Assembly (NCBI RefSeq): GCF_042242105.1
Contig: NC_092027.1
Span: 2,927,506-2,991,505, forward strand
Direction: 5' to 3'
DNA from: Pempheris klunzingeri
Taxonomy: Eukaryota > Chordata > Actinopteri > Acropomatiformes > Pempheridae
Length of the DNA: 64,000 bases
Shown here one piece after another: positions 45,060 to 57,570 of the stretch; position 1 is the stretch's first letter; each line of letters starts with the position of its first letter. The notes under the pieces were generated by a model. That model was not told the origin of the DNA. It did not search any database and saw only the letters and a program-made list of their open reading frames with translations. Made by a program: the position numbers and the translations under genes.

Positions 45060-45215
45060 ATGTCCATAGTGTAAATATTTATTCATCATTACAACATATA
45101 TTTATTTACTGTTGCTTATTTTCTACTGTTGTTTTCTTTATTTCTATTATTTGTTGCTGCTGTAACATGTGAATTTCCCCCTATGGGGGATCAATACAGA
45201 AAAGTCTAAAGAGAT
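45060..45215 (+). repeat. LINE-like 3' tail fragment
   Basis: Contains TTGTTGCTGCTGTAACATGT, GAATTTCCCCCTATGGGGG and ATCAATACAG, the typical 3' terminus of teleost L2/CR1-like elements by pattern. The rest of the element is an AT-rich remnant. Confidence 0.55.
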
Positions 45216-46329
45216 CTTAATGAGACCAACTGATTAAATACAGATTAAATATATATATATTAGCATTAAAATATTCTTTGGACAGTCTCACTGAATCAGA
45301 ATCAGCTTGTGACCACAGTAGAGGAATGTGTCTTTGCTTTTTCCGCTGCTCTCGTGCTCGTACACACACAAATATACAAACAAGGAAACAAGAGCGACGA
45401 AGCGGAACAAAGTAAACACACGTGAAGTATATAATATATCTAAAAGTACAGATGCAAAGGCTACGACAGAAGATGTGGAGGAGACAGTGGAGCAAAGATG
45501 CAGAATAAATATGAGCTGACGAGGTCGATGAATATGGATTTATACAGAATGTATACATATAATTTACGGCATGTGTAGGTTTCCGAGTGGTTTGTTAAAC
45601 ACAAACTGTGTTTTCTGGACCGTGAAGAACGTCCAGTAGAGTAAGTCGAGTGTGACGGGGATTGTTTCTGGCACCGTGACAGGTTTAAGTGTTCGTCAGA
45701 GTGAAGGATTGTGGGTAGAAGCTGTGGGCGTGCAGTGATCTGCTGAACCAGGTGGCTTTAAAGAGCAACTTGCAGGTTAATTTTTTTTATTTCTGTTTGG
45801 ACATTTATACTAAATGTTGTCTGAAAATGAGAATTTAACAGGGTGATGCAGGATTTAATGTGTTTTATGAGACACCAGAGGAGAAAGTGTCCGGTTTTCT
45901 TTTTTTCATAAATATATGACATAACATAAGTAAATTATTGTGTTTGTGCAGGTGAGGAGAGACTTCGCTGCTTCATCCATTAAGAAAAACAACTCCAGAC
46001 GTCACTGGAGGGAAAATATGAGAAAATCTAGTTTCCTCCACATCGACTGGATGGAGGCTCCGACCTGCAAGCTGCTCTTTGAGTCACTCATATGTTTTTA
46101 AGTGCAAAGAGAACTTCCTCTCTAGTTATCATCTGTTTTAAAGTTGAAACGTGAATCATTTTGCAGTTGAACTGGATAAGAGGGCTTTTAGGTTTCAGGT
46201 TTCCTGCCGGTCTGAGGAACCCTGAACGACTTCACGGTGAATCCAGGTCGTCTGGTGCTCATTAAATCTGTGTTTTTAATGTGTCTTCATGTCAGTTTTT
46301 GCTGAAATTGTGTGCTGCTGCTGTTATTC

Positions 46330-46395
46330 TTGGCCAAGTTCACCCTGAAAAAGATCTCAGTGGGGAAAAACCTGGTTAAATAACAGCTGAATTAA
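46330..46395 (+). repeat. Possible element tail, CTGGTTAAATAA type
   Basis: ACCCTGAAAAAGATCTCAGT followed by GGGGAAAAACCTGGTTAAAT resembles a common teleost interspersed tail. Weak evidence. Confidence 0.3.
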
Positions 46396-47789
46396 ATTAA
46401 AACGTACATTATTATTATGTGTTAATGTGTTCATCACCTTAAAGGTCGCATTTTAAAGTGTGTTGTTCAGGAAATGTTCAGAAAACTGAGCAGGGACTGG
46501 CGCTAGTGAGGAATAAACAATGGCGGCCAGCGTGGTGCGTTCAGGGTGTTTTCAGTGTGCGGGGACAGTTGTTTTTATTTATGACATCATAAAGGGAGCC
46601 GGATCTAATTTACTGAAAGACGGAGCAGCAGAAAAGAGAGAGAAGAGGGTCTTTTCTCTGAGTTTAGGGTCTCGAGACGTGACGGGGGCTCATGTTTATG
46701 TTGGAAAGACATTAAAAGTGACTAAAACGACTTAATGTTCAATAATCCAATAAAAACAGTGAAATAAAAAGTTCTGGCTTCCCAAATGTAAAACATAAAA
46801 GAGCATAAAGTATGTAAAGTACCTCAGATCCAGGCTGCTGGGCAATCAGGAGCTCACCTGAGTACGTGTGCTGCAGGTGCACGACACCTGACCTCCTGCC
46901 GCTGATGTACGGCCCTCTGAAGGTCTGCTCCTGTGCTCTGTGTGTGTGTGTGGGTGGTGGTGTGGGTGGGGGGGGGCAGGTTATTACATGCGTCAGGGAG
47001 AGAAACCACTCCAGTTCGCCTGTGGGAGGAAAGGCTGGATAAAAATACACACGGCGGATTAATTATGTGAACACAAGCTCTGAGGGGACGGACGCCGAGG
47101 TGGAGCTGCTGTCAGTCACTGACGGCACCAAACTTCAGCAGAATTTTAACCATTTCTACCTGAACACCAGCACCACACCACCTTACACCTACAAATACTG
47201 TGTTCTAAGTACACTTTTAAGGTATTTGCACTTTACTTCCATTTTCGGCTACTTTATATTTCTAGTTCACCAAAATTCAGACACAAATATTTTCATTTTT
47301 CTCTTCTACATGTTAATTATCACTCTTAACTTGTTAGATTCAGATGAATAACACAAAATATAATCAACAAATAAATAAATATCTTATTAATATGAATTTA
47401 TTGATCCTGATATGAAGTAATGTACAGTATTAAAATGATGAACACATTAATCATCAACAATCATCAGCCAATAATATCATATTATCCTGTTAATTAATCT
47501 GGGATGACTCATCCTGCAAGACGAGCACTTTAAGTATATTTGAAAGCCAGATTATGGAAGGAATTCACCGACACACCTGTAAAAACCAAACATTTTATCA
47601 AACTGTGACGACTTTGTATGAACGGCTACGATTCAAGAGCTTTTCTTCCGTTTAGTAACAAATTAAATAATTCTTCCAAGTCATTTAGGGGCCTTTAAAA
47701 CAACTGAACTACATTAAATACTTTAATTACTTCTCAGTGGGGGATGCAGCCAGATTTTCATATAAAAACCAACAGCGGACGTAACATTT

Positions 47790-49083
47790 CAGTTTTTTTT
47801 TTTTTTATTTGATTTGAGGGTTTTCAACAACTCACTTTTAGGCAAAGAAAAGGATAGTAATTTAGTAATAATATTACATGTTTTAGTTTCACAGAAAAAA
47901 GAAAAAAAAACACGTCTGGACAGGACCTAAGTAATGAACTATGTGTACACGCTTTTGTTACAAAAATGGGGCATAACTGTGGCAATGAGGGAGCAGGTAA
48001 AAGGGGTACAGGGAGGGGAAAAAAAAAAAATATCACATCGATACATATACTCGTCCCGCTGTTTTACAAAGATAGCCCCCAACTCGTTCCCTCCCACCCA
48101 TACAATACCAACAATGATAAAAGAAATGATACTTGGAGTAAAAAACAGCAAATAATCAATATATAATAAAATATAATACGAATTGTACAGTACACTCCGG
48201 TTATTTCTGTTGTCCTTTTCAAATCCTGAACACATTAACAGTTTGAGTCGTGTTTTCTCTTCCTTTCACGCCTCTTTTAAAAAAAGACAAAAGTAGTGTA
48301 CATTAAAAACAACACCACCAACACTTCTCCGTTTTGTCCAAACTCCTTTTTTTCCTTTTCAGTCACTTCAACTAGTCTCACCTTTAGTGACGGGTTAGAC
48401 CCTTTACTAAAAAAAAAATAAAATAACGTTTTCATGAGGTTCAGGTCAGGATTCCTTTTCTCTTGGAGCATTAATTTATCTTGAGGGCAGACGTCATCTC
48501 AGCAGAAAAACTGAGAGATTCTCCACTGGGGGGTAACAAATAAACAAGTACAGAGCAAGAGACAAGGACTATACTGTTTAACTGTGAATAATGTGAAAAT
48601 AATCTGGAAAAAATAAAATAAACCGGCACTAAAGGTACCGCACTTCTACAAACAGGCATCCAAATCCATATGTATGCGCAAAAACACGGCTATAATGGGA
48701 AAGTAAAAAAAAAATAAAATAAAAAAGGTGATGGATTAATGCTTTTGTCAGACAGGTGCTACTGAAAAGGTCACGTGGTCTACAGGTCCTTCACCTTAGG
48801 GGGGGGGTACTGAGGCTGGTTCTGATTTTGGGCCATTTGAAGTCCACGTTAATTTATCAACCACCTCCGCTGTAGTAAGTTAGGATTGTATACGTATGCG
48901 GGAGGCTGTGGGGAACTTCCTGTAGTTCTACTAAACCCTCCCCAGTCTCCCGTCTTCTCTGTTAAAAACTTGCTAGCTCTTGCTTGCTTCTTGGATTATT
49001 TAAAAAAAATAAACATAAAAACAATCTAGTCTAGAAAACTGTTTTTTTGTTGTTCTTTTTCTTTATTTGTTTTTTTTGTTTTT
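47790..49083 (-). other. ZNF gene 3' UTR (inferred)
   Basis: AT-rich sequence from the stop codon to an AATAAA (plus-strand TTTATT at 47,804-47,809) with a GT-rich element downstream. The length is about 1.3 kb. Confidence 0.5.
47804..47809 (-). terminator. ZNF gene polyadenylation signal AATAAA
   Basis: AATAAA on the minus strand followed by an A-run and then TGTTACGTCCGCTGTTGG, which is suitable GT-rich downstream sequence. Confidence 0.45.
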
Positions 49084-49843
49084 TCACTGACTGTACTCAG
49101 TCAGAACCGTTGATCTCTCAGGCTGGACCAGAACCGGCACCGTTAGCTGGAGCGGGGAGCGGTCGCCATCTGACTGCTCGCGTGACAACGGAGATTTAAT
49201 CTTGATCAGACCCCAGTTTCCACTGCCGCTGGTGACCCCCCGACAGGAGAACCTGTGGCGGGACAGAAGCCCGGGGTTCCAAAAACGGTGTCGGCATTTG
49301 TGGCATTGGAATGCGGCTTGTTTCAGATGCTGGCCCCTGTGTTTCAAGGCTTTGTGTAACGAGCTGGTGCGTCTGCCGCACACCTGGCACCGCAGGCGGG
49401 CGTGGCGGCCTGAGTTCCTCGGCGGGTGCCTGATGGCGTAATGGACCAGCAGAGAACCCTGCTTAGCGTATGTGGCGCTGGGGCAGATGGGGCAAGGGAA
49501 GCGCTTAATGGGGACGTCCATTGACGTGAGCCCGGTGACTCTGACGGCACCGCCGCACCACGACTTCACTTTCATCACGCCGCCCTTTATCCTCAGCTGG
49601 GCCAGGAGCTTTTTTTTGTTGAGCTGAGCCTGCAGTTTGCCCCTTTTCCTCCTCAGCATTATCAGCTTCTTGCGAGTGTCTTTACTTAGCGGGACTCCCA
49701 CCAGCTTCCCGTCTCTCATGATGCTGTGGATCACCACTCGCCTTTTTTTTTTCCTGTGCTTTCTTGTCTGTCCGTGCCGCTTTTGGAAGTTTTTTGCGCG
49801 GTAGTGAAAAGGGTGCTGCAGCTGTTGTTGTTGTTGTTGCTGT

Positions 49844-49890
<47 letters not shown>

Positions 49891-52800
49891 TTGATGTTGA
49901 TGCTGCTGCTGCTGCTGCTGCTGCTGCCCAGAGGCCCCTTGCTGCATGTGAGACGACCCGGCGTAGTTGGAGCCTGATCCAGAATCATAGAAAATCGGCG
50001 AGTATCCGGAGGGTTGGGACTGGCTGACACGTTGGCCGTTGCGGTCGATGCCATGCTGAGAAAGTTTGTGGCGCACTAAGCTGTTTGAGTAGGCGAAGGC
50101 TTTACCGCACACCTCACAACGAAAGGACTTTTCCAGGCCTACGCCGCCGCCGTGGACCGTCTGTTGATGTGCCGTCAGGTGGAAATAGTGACGGAATGAT
50201 TTCCAGCACACTGTGCAGGTGTAAAGCCTCTGAGAGGGGGTGCCAGACGTTGGAGATTTCTCTCCTTGGGAGCAGGATGAGAAGTAGTCGGAGTTTGCAG
50301 AGTTGGACACCTGACTGATGGCAGCAGCGGCACCTTTAATCCTCCTCCCCTGGTTGTCGATCTCACCTTTTCTGTGCAGCTTTCCGTGTCTCACTAGGCT
50401 CTGCGCATAGGCAAACATCTTCCCACACAGGTTGCATTTGTAGTTCTTCTGACCGGAGTGCACGGTCAGATGCTTGGTGAGGTGGAAAGGCTCGCGGAAC
50501 ATCTTGCCGCACACGTCACAGGCGTGAGGCTTCTCCCCCGTGTGGACGCGGGTGTGCCGGCGCAGGGTCTCCGCCCTTCTGAAGCGTTTGCCACACAGCT
50601 GACAGCTGTACGGCCTCTCGGACCCGTCCCCCGGGGGGGCGGGGCTCCTTCTCCTCCTGACAATGGTGCTCGGGTCCCTCTTCTCTCTGGGCTTCCTCGG
50701 CCTCCTGGGCTTCGAGTGGGGCTGGCTAGGGTGGGTCAGAGGCATGGTGGAGCCGTTGAGGCTGGACGTGGAGGACGGCCCTCCCAGGTTACCAAACCCC
50801 AACCCCCCCAGCAGCCCTCCGATGATGTCCCTCCTCTCTCCTTCGCGGCTTTCTGTGTTTATATCACAAGAGGCCGCGGCTGCTGCGGCGATGGCCGACA
50901 TGGCGCTGCTGGTGACCTCATCCTCTGAATCGTCCAATAGGGAGGAGAGGGGGAGGTGCGGCTGCTGCTGCTGCGGTTGGTGGTGGTGGTGCTGCGGTTG
51001 TTGCGGTTGTTGCTGCTGGCTCTGTGGGTGGGGGTGAAGAGTTGGGGCTAAAGGCGCCTTCCGCAGAGTTTGGCTGGTCATCTCACTGGCTAGCGTACTC
51101 TCGGCGGAGTACAGAGACGAGGACTGTGGCCGCCTGTAGTCGCCGACCCCGCCGCTGTAGGACGACTGGTTCTGGTAACGACTTCTGGAATAATCTGTTG
51201 CATACTTGTCGTTAGCTAACGCCGCCCCGTCGTTTGAAATCGCCACCCTCTCTCCACTGCTTCCCATTTTACTGCTGCTCGGGTTGGACGATCCACCCCC
51301 TCCGGTGCCGGGCCGGCTTTTTGAACTCCGAGGAGGTTTGCCGCACGCGCCCGAAGCAGCGTGGTTTAGGAGGGAGGTGCTCTCGCGGAAGCAGCGCCCG
51401 CACGCTGGGCAGCGGAAAGGTTTCTCGTCGTGAATCTTCTCGTGTCTTGTAAGCGACTCTCTGCGGTTGAAGGACTTCTGGCAGATGTTGCAGACAAAAG
51501 GCCGGTTTTCTGAGTGGGTGACGCTGTGTTGGATGAGGTGACCCCTCTTTTTAAACCTCTTCCCACACTCACCACAGCAGAATATCCTCTCTGGGCTGGG
51601 GGAGTTACAGTCCGACTTCCTGCTTTGGCTTTCTGGTGTCAGGCCGTGGCTGCGTAAATGCCTTCGAAGGCTGGAGAGGTGGGTGAAAGTTTTACCACAT
51701 TCACCACAGTGGTAAAGGGGTTCCGGCTCGGGTTGGCCAGACGAACTATTACTGTGGCTTTCTTGGGATTTGGACAACTGTTGGTTGCCATTGGCTACAA
51801 GCACAGAGGTGGAGTTAGAGGAAGGGGGGGCAGCCGAGGAGGAGGAGACGGCGGAGGACGACTGCTGTTGCTGTGAAGATGATGAGAGGAGAGAGGAATG
51901 TGGTGGCTCGCTTCCAATGCCACTTATCCCAACGCCCCCAGATCCTCCTCCCACGAGGCCCGATGAGGAGCTCTGGCTGTGCCCACTTGAGCTGCTGTTA
52001 TGGCAGTTACTAACGCTGCTGCTGCTATGGCTGTGACTGCTGTGGCTGCTGTGACTGTGGCTACTGCTGTCTGCTTTCCTCTGGGGCAAGTAGCCCGCCA
52101 TTGCTTTCTTTCTCCTGCTTCCCCCACCCGAGGCTGACGAGGACGAGCTGTCTCCCGTTTTTGTGGCGTCGTCTTTGGAGAGGGACAGGTGCAGAGGTAG
52201 CGGGAGGGGAAGACCGGCCTCTTGCTGCATTAGTGATGCTATCTGGTTAGAGGAGAGGACTGGGATGCCTTGGAAATCAAAGCCGCCCAGGGGGGCCGGC
52301 TGGGGGGCCGGGTGGAGAGGGTGCGGGTGGTGAGTGTGGCTGTGTGGATGAGATAAGGCATGAGGGGTCAGCTGTTGCTGCTGCTGCTGAGGCTGCGGAG
52401 CCGTGTGGCTGTGACTGTGGGAGGAGTGGAGGGCCGGGGGAGGGGCCAGGGCAGAGTTTGACTCAGTGGTGCCTTGGCCCAGACCCAAGCCCAAGTGGTT
52501 GTGAGTGCCTTGCTGGACGAGGAACTGCTCCAGGCTACTGTTGGTGGGGACGCCGGACAGGAAGTACTGGTTGGCGGCAAGCATGCAGCTGAACTGCTGG
52601 TGGAGGCTACGGGGATCAGACTGGCTGACTAAGGGGACCGCAGTGCTGCCAGAGGGGTTGTTGGAGGCTGACGTGGAGGGAGAGGGTGAGGAAGAGGGGG
52701 GACCTGGAGAGGGCTGAGGGACAGAGAGACCTGGATGCAGAGGGGGAGGAGGGGGCGCGGATGTGACGACCCCACCAATAACCCCCGCGCTTCCTCCGGT

Positions 52801-53274
52801 GCTGCTCCCGCCAAAGTCAAAGCGCCCCATACCAGAGTGGAGCTGCTCCTGGGCCAGCGCCGCCTCGGCTGGGTGGAAAGGCCGCAGGAACTGGGGGTAC
52901 CCCGACGAGGAGCTCCCGCTGCTGCTACTGCTGCTCATCTTACTGGACTTCCTGGAGCTGTGGGACGATGAGGACGACTGGCTCTGGTGGGAGATGGATG
53001 GGGGAGGGGCGCTCATTTTGGCAAACAACGACGAGGAGTCGGCGAAGGCATTACTCCGAGAGCTCTGGAGCGATCCGAGGCCGAGGCCGGACAGGAGGCT
53101 CCCAGAGGTGTCGGCGGAGGGCTGGTGCTGCTGCTGGAGCTGCTGCTGATGCTGCAGTTGGACTTGCTGCTGGTGGCTCAGCTGTCGCTCTAATCCAAGG
53201 CCCTTGAACTGGTGGGCCTGGTGTCCACTTAGCATCTCTAAAATGTCCATGGGGTACTTGCTGAACTGGAACAT
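49084..53274 (-). CDS. znf865: Large C2H2 zinc-finger protein, ZNF865-like
   Basis: 1,396-aa single-coding-exon nuclear protein, presumably a DNA-binding transcription regulator. It has 12 C2H2-type fingers in groups at about 521-543, 565-643 (three, the last C2HC), 889-967 (three, with HTGEKP linker), 1018-1074 (two), and 1260-1345 (three, the last C2HC). Ser-, His- and Gln-rich linkers separate them; a Gln run of about 36 residues with two His lies near 1117-1152. Basic NLS-like strings are KPRRPRKPREK (about 855) and RKHRKKKRR (about 1172). The N-terminus FQFSKYPMDILEML resembles FQSYPFDFLEFL of mammalian ZNF865. The finger block FRRAETLRRH...REPFHLTKH...YAQSLVRH also matches that family in order, though mammalian ZNF865 has more fingers. 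Start chosen at ATG 53,272-53,274 (A at -3); the frame is open 49 codons further up without an ATG. Confidence 0.85.
49811..49926 (-). repeat. Coding CAG/CAA repeat (polyglutamine) in the ZNF gene
   Basis: About 36 Gln codons, mixed CAG and CAA with two His interruptions. Mixed codons reduce slippage, so the run may be maintained by selection or be old. Confidence 0.95.
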
Positions 53275-53712
53275 CTTCCAACGTGGGGTGTGACAAAGTG
53301 TCACGAAGCCAGACCCCTTGACAAACCGAGCTTTTCCGGAGCAGTCCTGCTGCGATTGCAACCCCAAACCTCCAAAACAAGCTTCTATAATCCACCAAAA
53401 GCCGATGCTTGATTTTCTCACATAAATGTGTCACTAATATATTTACTCTCCATTCAAGAGCGAAGCCTTCAAGTGCCTCTGTGGGATGTTATTAAAAAAA
53501 GGGGAGGGGGGGGTCATAAATACGCAATAAACTAAATTATTCTAAAAAAAAAAAAAAAAGCGTTTGTAGTGTTTCTTTAAAGTGTTCCATAACGGTGTGC
53601 AGATTTTTAAAATCAGGTCAGCAGTCCCGTGAAGTGGAGTGTGTCCGTTAGTCCAGCGGAGGATGAACCATTGCTTCACTGCCCTTCTGTCCCTTCGCAG
53701 AGGTCGGACAGC
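53275..53712 (-). other. ZNF gene 5' UTR part of coding exon (inferred)
   Basis: The strongest acceptor upstream is TCTCCCATCTCATTCTTCAG at 53,713, making the leader about 440 nt. An alternative T-run acceptor ends at 53,542, and a weaker one (TTTGTCAAG) at about 53,318. A minimal ATG-TGA uORF lies at 53,418-53,423. Confidence 0.5.
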
Positions 53713-54556
53713 CTGAAGAATGAGATGGGAGACATTAATGTCAGTTAGTGAACCGGTGACTTGACACAGAGCCGATAAACAACAGAGTTCAGCAACACAG
53801 TATTGGTTTCCTCGCCCCAAAGGATCCTCTGTATAAACAACTGTATTGAAACACAAGCAATTGATTTAGCTGAACTTGACACAGCCAAGATAAACATATT
53901 TCTAGGCGGGCATTTAGTGTTTAGCTGTTCTTTTATTCAGCTTGTAATTCCGCTAATATAAGAATCTATAATCTTTACTTTGGTTTTTGGTGCGTTTAAT
54001 GCATTTATTTTTCAAAAACACGTTTCCCTGATAAGAAAACACCGTGGAAATATCGTGAACGTGATCACATCTAAAAGTTTTGGCTAAAATATGTGCACGT
54101 TAACAATGTCCAACTTAATATAATTGAAAATTGTGTCCAAACTAGTAAAATGTTATCTTTTAGTCACTAAATGAACCCAACAGCTCGTGTCAGATTGAGT
54201 TCAGTCTGGTTGGATATTCAAATGCGTGTTTGTGTGACTGCTTTAATCAAATAATTATTATTATTATTACTAAGCACAAATCTGCCTAGATATAAACTAA
54301 AGACAGCAAGTAAGAAAAAAGAAGAACTTTTATCAACTGGTTTCCACAAAAGACACTGAAATGTTGGTGTAATAAGCATAACAATTAATTACTCTGGTTT
54401 TATATTATAAATTATAATGTGAAGACACAAATACCAGTCAAACATCACACCTCAGCACCTTATACAAACTGGCAAACGGGAAAAGAAATCAGAGTGGTGG
54501 CTCTAAATGCCACACGACTCCTGTCCAGCTACTGCTGGATAACATGGCTGCCCGTT

Positions 54557-54557
<1 letters not shown>

Positions 54558-54602
<45 letters not shown>
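54558..54602. repeat. (CA)n microsatellite
   Basis: Perfect CA run of 45 bp. Confidence 0.95.
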
Positions 54603-54603
<1 letters not shown>

Positions 54604-57122
54604 CTAAATGCCAGAAGGAAAAAAAAAAAAAAAGGTGGTCTGGGGTGCAGTGGCTTTGTGTGCGAGAGGCTGCTGAAAATCAAAATTCGAGCTCAGCAAA
54701 TCCCCTCTGTTGAAAAAGCATTACTACATGTATATTCAGAGATATGTTAATTTTCAAATTAACTGCACTGATTGTGTTCCTGTTTTGTTTCACAGTTTCC
54801 AATATTTTTTTTATGACTAATTGGGGGAGAAAATGTCTTCATACAAATGTGGGTCACTACATGGAAAACTTCTGTACCAATACACACACATTTGGATGTC
54901 GTTTCTAGCGTCTGATGTAACTCGTGTAGCATCGGACACCTGCTGAGGAGCATTTACAGCTGATTTCCAATCAGAGAACATTACATCTGAGCTTTCTTCT
55001 AATCATGCACTAAGAGAGTTTCATTGACTGCAGCTCAAAGATTTTAAGGCCTGATGTGCAACAACGCCGGTCTTGAGAGTAAAAATGTAATTACGACACC
55101 TACACACACACACACAATGAAAACAACCCGATCTTGATCTGATTCCAGTGACACCTGCTTTACGACAAGAACCGAGGCGTCTCTCTTTCGCTGTAGGTAA
55201 CACGCAGCCCGACCCAAACATTAGCATGAAAGCCCTGAAGAGAAATAAGAACTGAGGTTAATGCTGCTCTTAATTCTGACCTTTCTCTGGCTTTGCACAG
55301 AGCGCTCGTCATGAACAGCTCTCCCCCGAGACAGAAACCAGAGAAGCCAAACATCCTCGTGTGTGCCGTCACATCTGTGTTCAGTCTGAAGCTCCACAGA
55401 GCGACGCTGGGGACTCGCACAGCGTCTGCTGAGCCCGTATCTAAGGAATCGTCAAAATACTGCAGAACAAATAAAACGCACTGCTTCTGGACAATACTGA
55501 CGCCTGCGCTTACTTAAATGTTCTTCGGAAACCCAAAAGCAGAGGAGTCCTGAACACTACGAGGAGTTAACTTTTAGGAAGTTGATGAAGCTTAAGGCCA
55601 AACGCACAAATGGTGACACTGAGAGGAAAGATGCTTCTGCTACGGCCGCTATAAACACATTCACCCCTTATAGAAGTCGTCTCTCTAGATAATCCTGGGA
55701 ATCTTATTCTCTGCGAGGAGGAAACAAAGCTTTTTGATCCAGTAAAGTACAGCCTGAGCAAACAACACTGAGCAAACAAACGTGCATCGACAATAACTTC
55801 TGTAAAAACCACACTGACCAAACTCGAACCACAAAACAAACTTCTGATGCCTCATTCACATGGGTTCAGACGGACGACGCCTTCTGGGCGACGCGGGAAA
55901 AATCAAACATGGCAATGTTGTCCTGGTAATGTTGTACTGTTTACAATTATGGACTAAAGTGTTAAATAAAGCTGCCATTTGCCATCAAATAAACTACGAC
56001 CTGGGGACAAAACTATATAGATTTGGAGGGTTTTGTGACAAAACTGTCTCAAATGCTGCCGAGTTTGGTTCTACATCCCCGTGAATGTGAATAACTAATT
56101 TAGAAAACCAGCAAGGGTCTGGATTTAAGATCAAAGACCGAGAACTAGTGACCGAAAGCGACCTGGATCTCGAGAAGAGAGGGAATCTGGGGGTCCTGAG
56201 AGTCTGTAGGGTTTATTTCCAAGCAATCAGCGCAGCAGCTTAACGATTGGTGTCCCTTTAACCAAAGAAGAGACACTAATTAGAGCCTTACCGGCTGCTG
56301 ATTGGCTGGAATATAAACTCCCAACTTAGTGGCACATGACCAGCGGTCCGTGATGTATGGGGTCAACCTCGGATGCGCTCAACGGGAAAAACATTGTGCA
56401 GAAGCGTACCCAACAGTCAGCGACCGCCTTTGAAGTGTGTTTGCCACGGTTTGGTCGGCGTCAGGTGCGACAACAAATATGTCAAAAGGTGAAAACACAG
56501 GCGTAAAAACAGGTTTATCACACCACGATAGAACAGCTTGTGTCTTTAAATGTGTCAAACGGTGCATCAAATGCTCTGAAAATGCTCTCAGACACATGTG
56601 CTTATTAAACATCTTTCTCTGGGAGGGACTTCAGCCGCTCTTTTCAGATATAATGTACATATACATATATATATGAAAAAAAATGCCCTGCTTGTCAAAT
56701 CAAGGCTCTCCAGTGCACAGCAGGGTTTCTGCTCAAGCCCTCGACTCCCATTTTCAGGTCCCAGAAATCTCATGACGAAAACAATTACAGAGCTGTCAAG
56801 GTGTCGAGTCATGATGTTTCCAGCCCATTTACTTTTCTTTATTTCAATGTTGCTGTTTTAGAAAAGTCCACTGAGCCTTGGCTGCAATTTGAGCGCCCTT
56901 ACATAGATTAAAAAGACCTAGTTGTTTAGATTTACCTAGCAGATAAATATTTATTAGCTTGGATCAGAACTCTGCAAATTGATGCTGCTACAGAAGCGAC
57001 AAAATATCTGAGCATCCTTTAAGTTTAAGTCTAGATTAGTCTTCTAGATTATCAATCAACAAGTTACAAGTTTCCCACCAGTAAGCAGCAACTTTTTAAA
57101 AATTAGAAGATAAAGTTTTTTT

Positions 57123-57123
<1 letters not shown>

Positions 57124-57211
<88 letters not shown>
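57124..57211. repeat. (CA)44 microsatellite
   Basis: Perfect CA run of about 88 bp, the longest in the window. Confidence 0.95.
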
Positions 57212-57214
<3 letters not shown>

Positions 57215-57459
57215 GGGTGTCACTGGTGAATCTGAGCTGCTGAATCTGCATCAGTTTTTGCAAAACTCCTGCAGAAATGTGCAGAGTTTAAACATGTGCA
57301 TCACTTGGAGAACTCCACTTTTCAGCCCACACTTTTAATGCTGATAACATCAAGCAGCGTGGGAGCAAAGCAAAAGCGAAAACTGAGGCTCATTAGGCTC
57401 ACAGTTTGTTTGACAATTTGCAGGAGTGTGATTGCATGTTGTTTTCCCCCCCGTCTTAC

Positions 57460-57570
57460 CGGCTGATCCACGGGGCTGCAGCTCCCAGCTGAACCGCAGC
57501 TGAGTGCCGGACGGTGGGCTGGAAGCTGTCCGCTTTCTCTGCCGACAACCGGTGACTTCAGGTGGACAGC
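57460..57570 (-). other. ZNF gene non-coding exon 2 (predicted)
   Basis: Bounded by an acceptor TCTGTTTCAG/GCTGTCC and a donor CCG/GTAAGAC on the minus strand; 111 nt. It lies between the CpG-rich promoter and the ZNF coding exon, with no long open frame of its own, so a leader exon is the simplest reading. Confidence 0.5.

Larger units (their letters stand above)
43633..47790. other. AT-rich intergenic region between dbp and the ZNF gene
   Basis: No gene was supported. It contains TTTTA repeats, an opposed CA/TG microsatellite pair, LINE-like tails, a TGACGTCA at 44,898-44,905 and a short ATG-GCGGCC frame at 46.52 kb that I do not accept as a gene. Confidence 0.6.
53713..57459 (-). other. 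ZNF gene leader intron
   Basis: Inferred 3.75-kb intron between non-coding exon 2 and the coding exon. It contains CA repeats at 54,558 and 57,124 and otherwise unique AT-rich DNA. No other gene was recognised. Confidence 0.5.

Noticed and set aside
46520..46735. ATG-GCGGCC frame of 71 codons with a fair Kozak context
   Set aside because: No recognisable domain, no visible splice continuation, and the surroundings look like interspersed repeat sequence.
53275..53421. 49-codon in-frame extension upstream of the ZNF ATG
   Set aside because: It contains no ATG in frame (it opens with GTG), is low in the protein's usual composition, and likely belongs to the 5' UTR.
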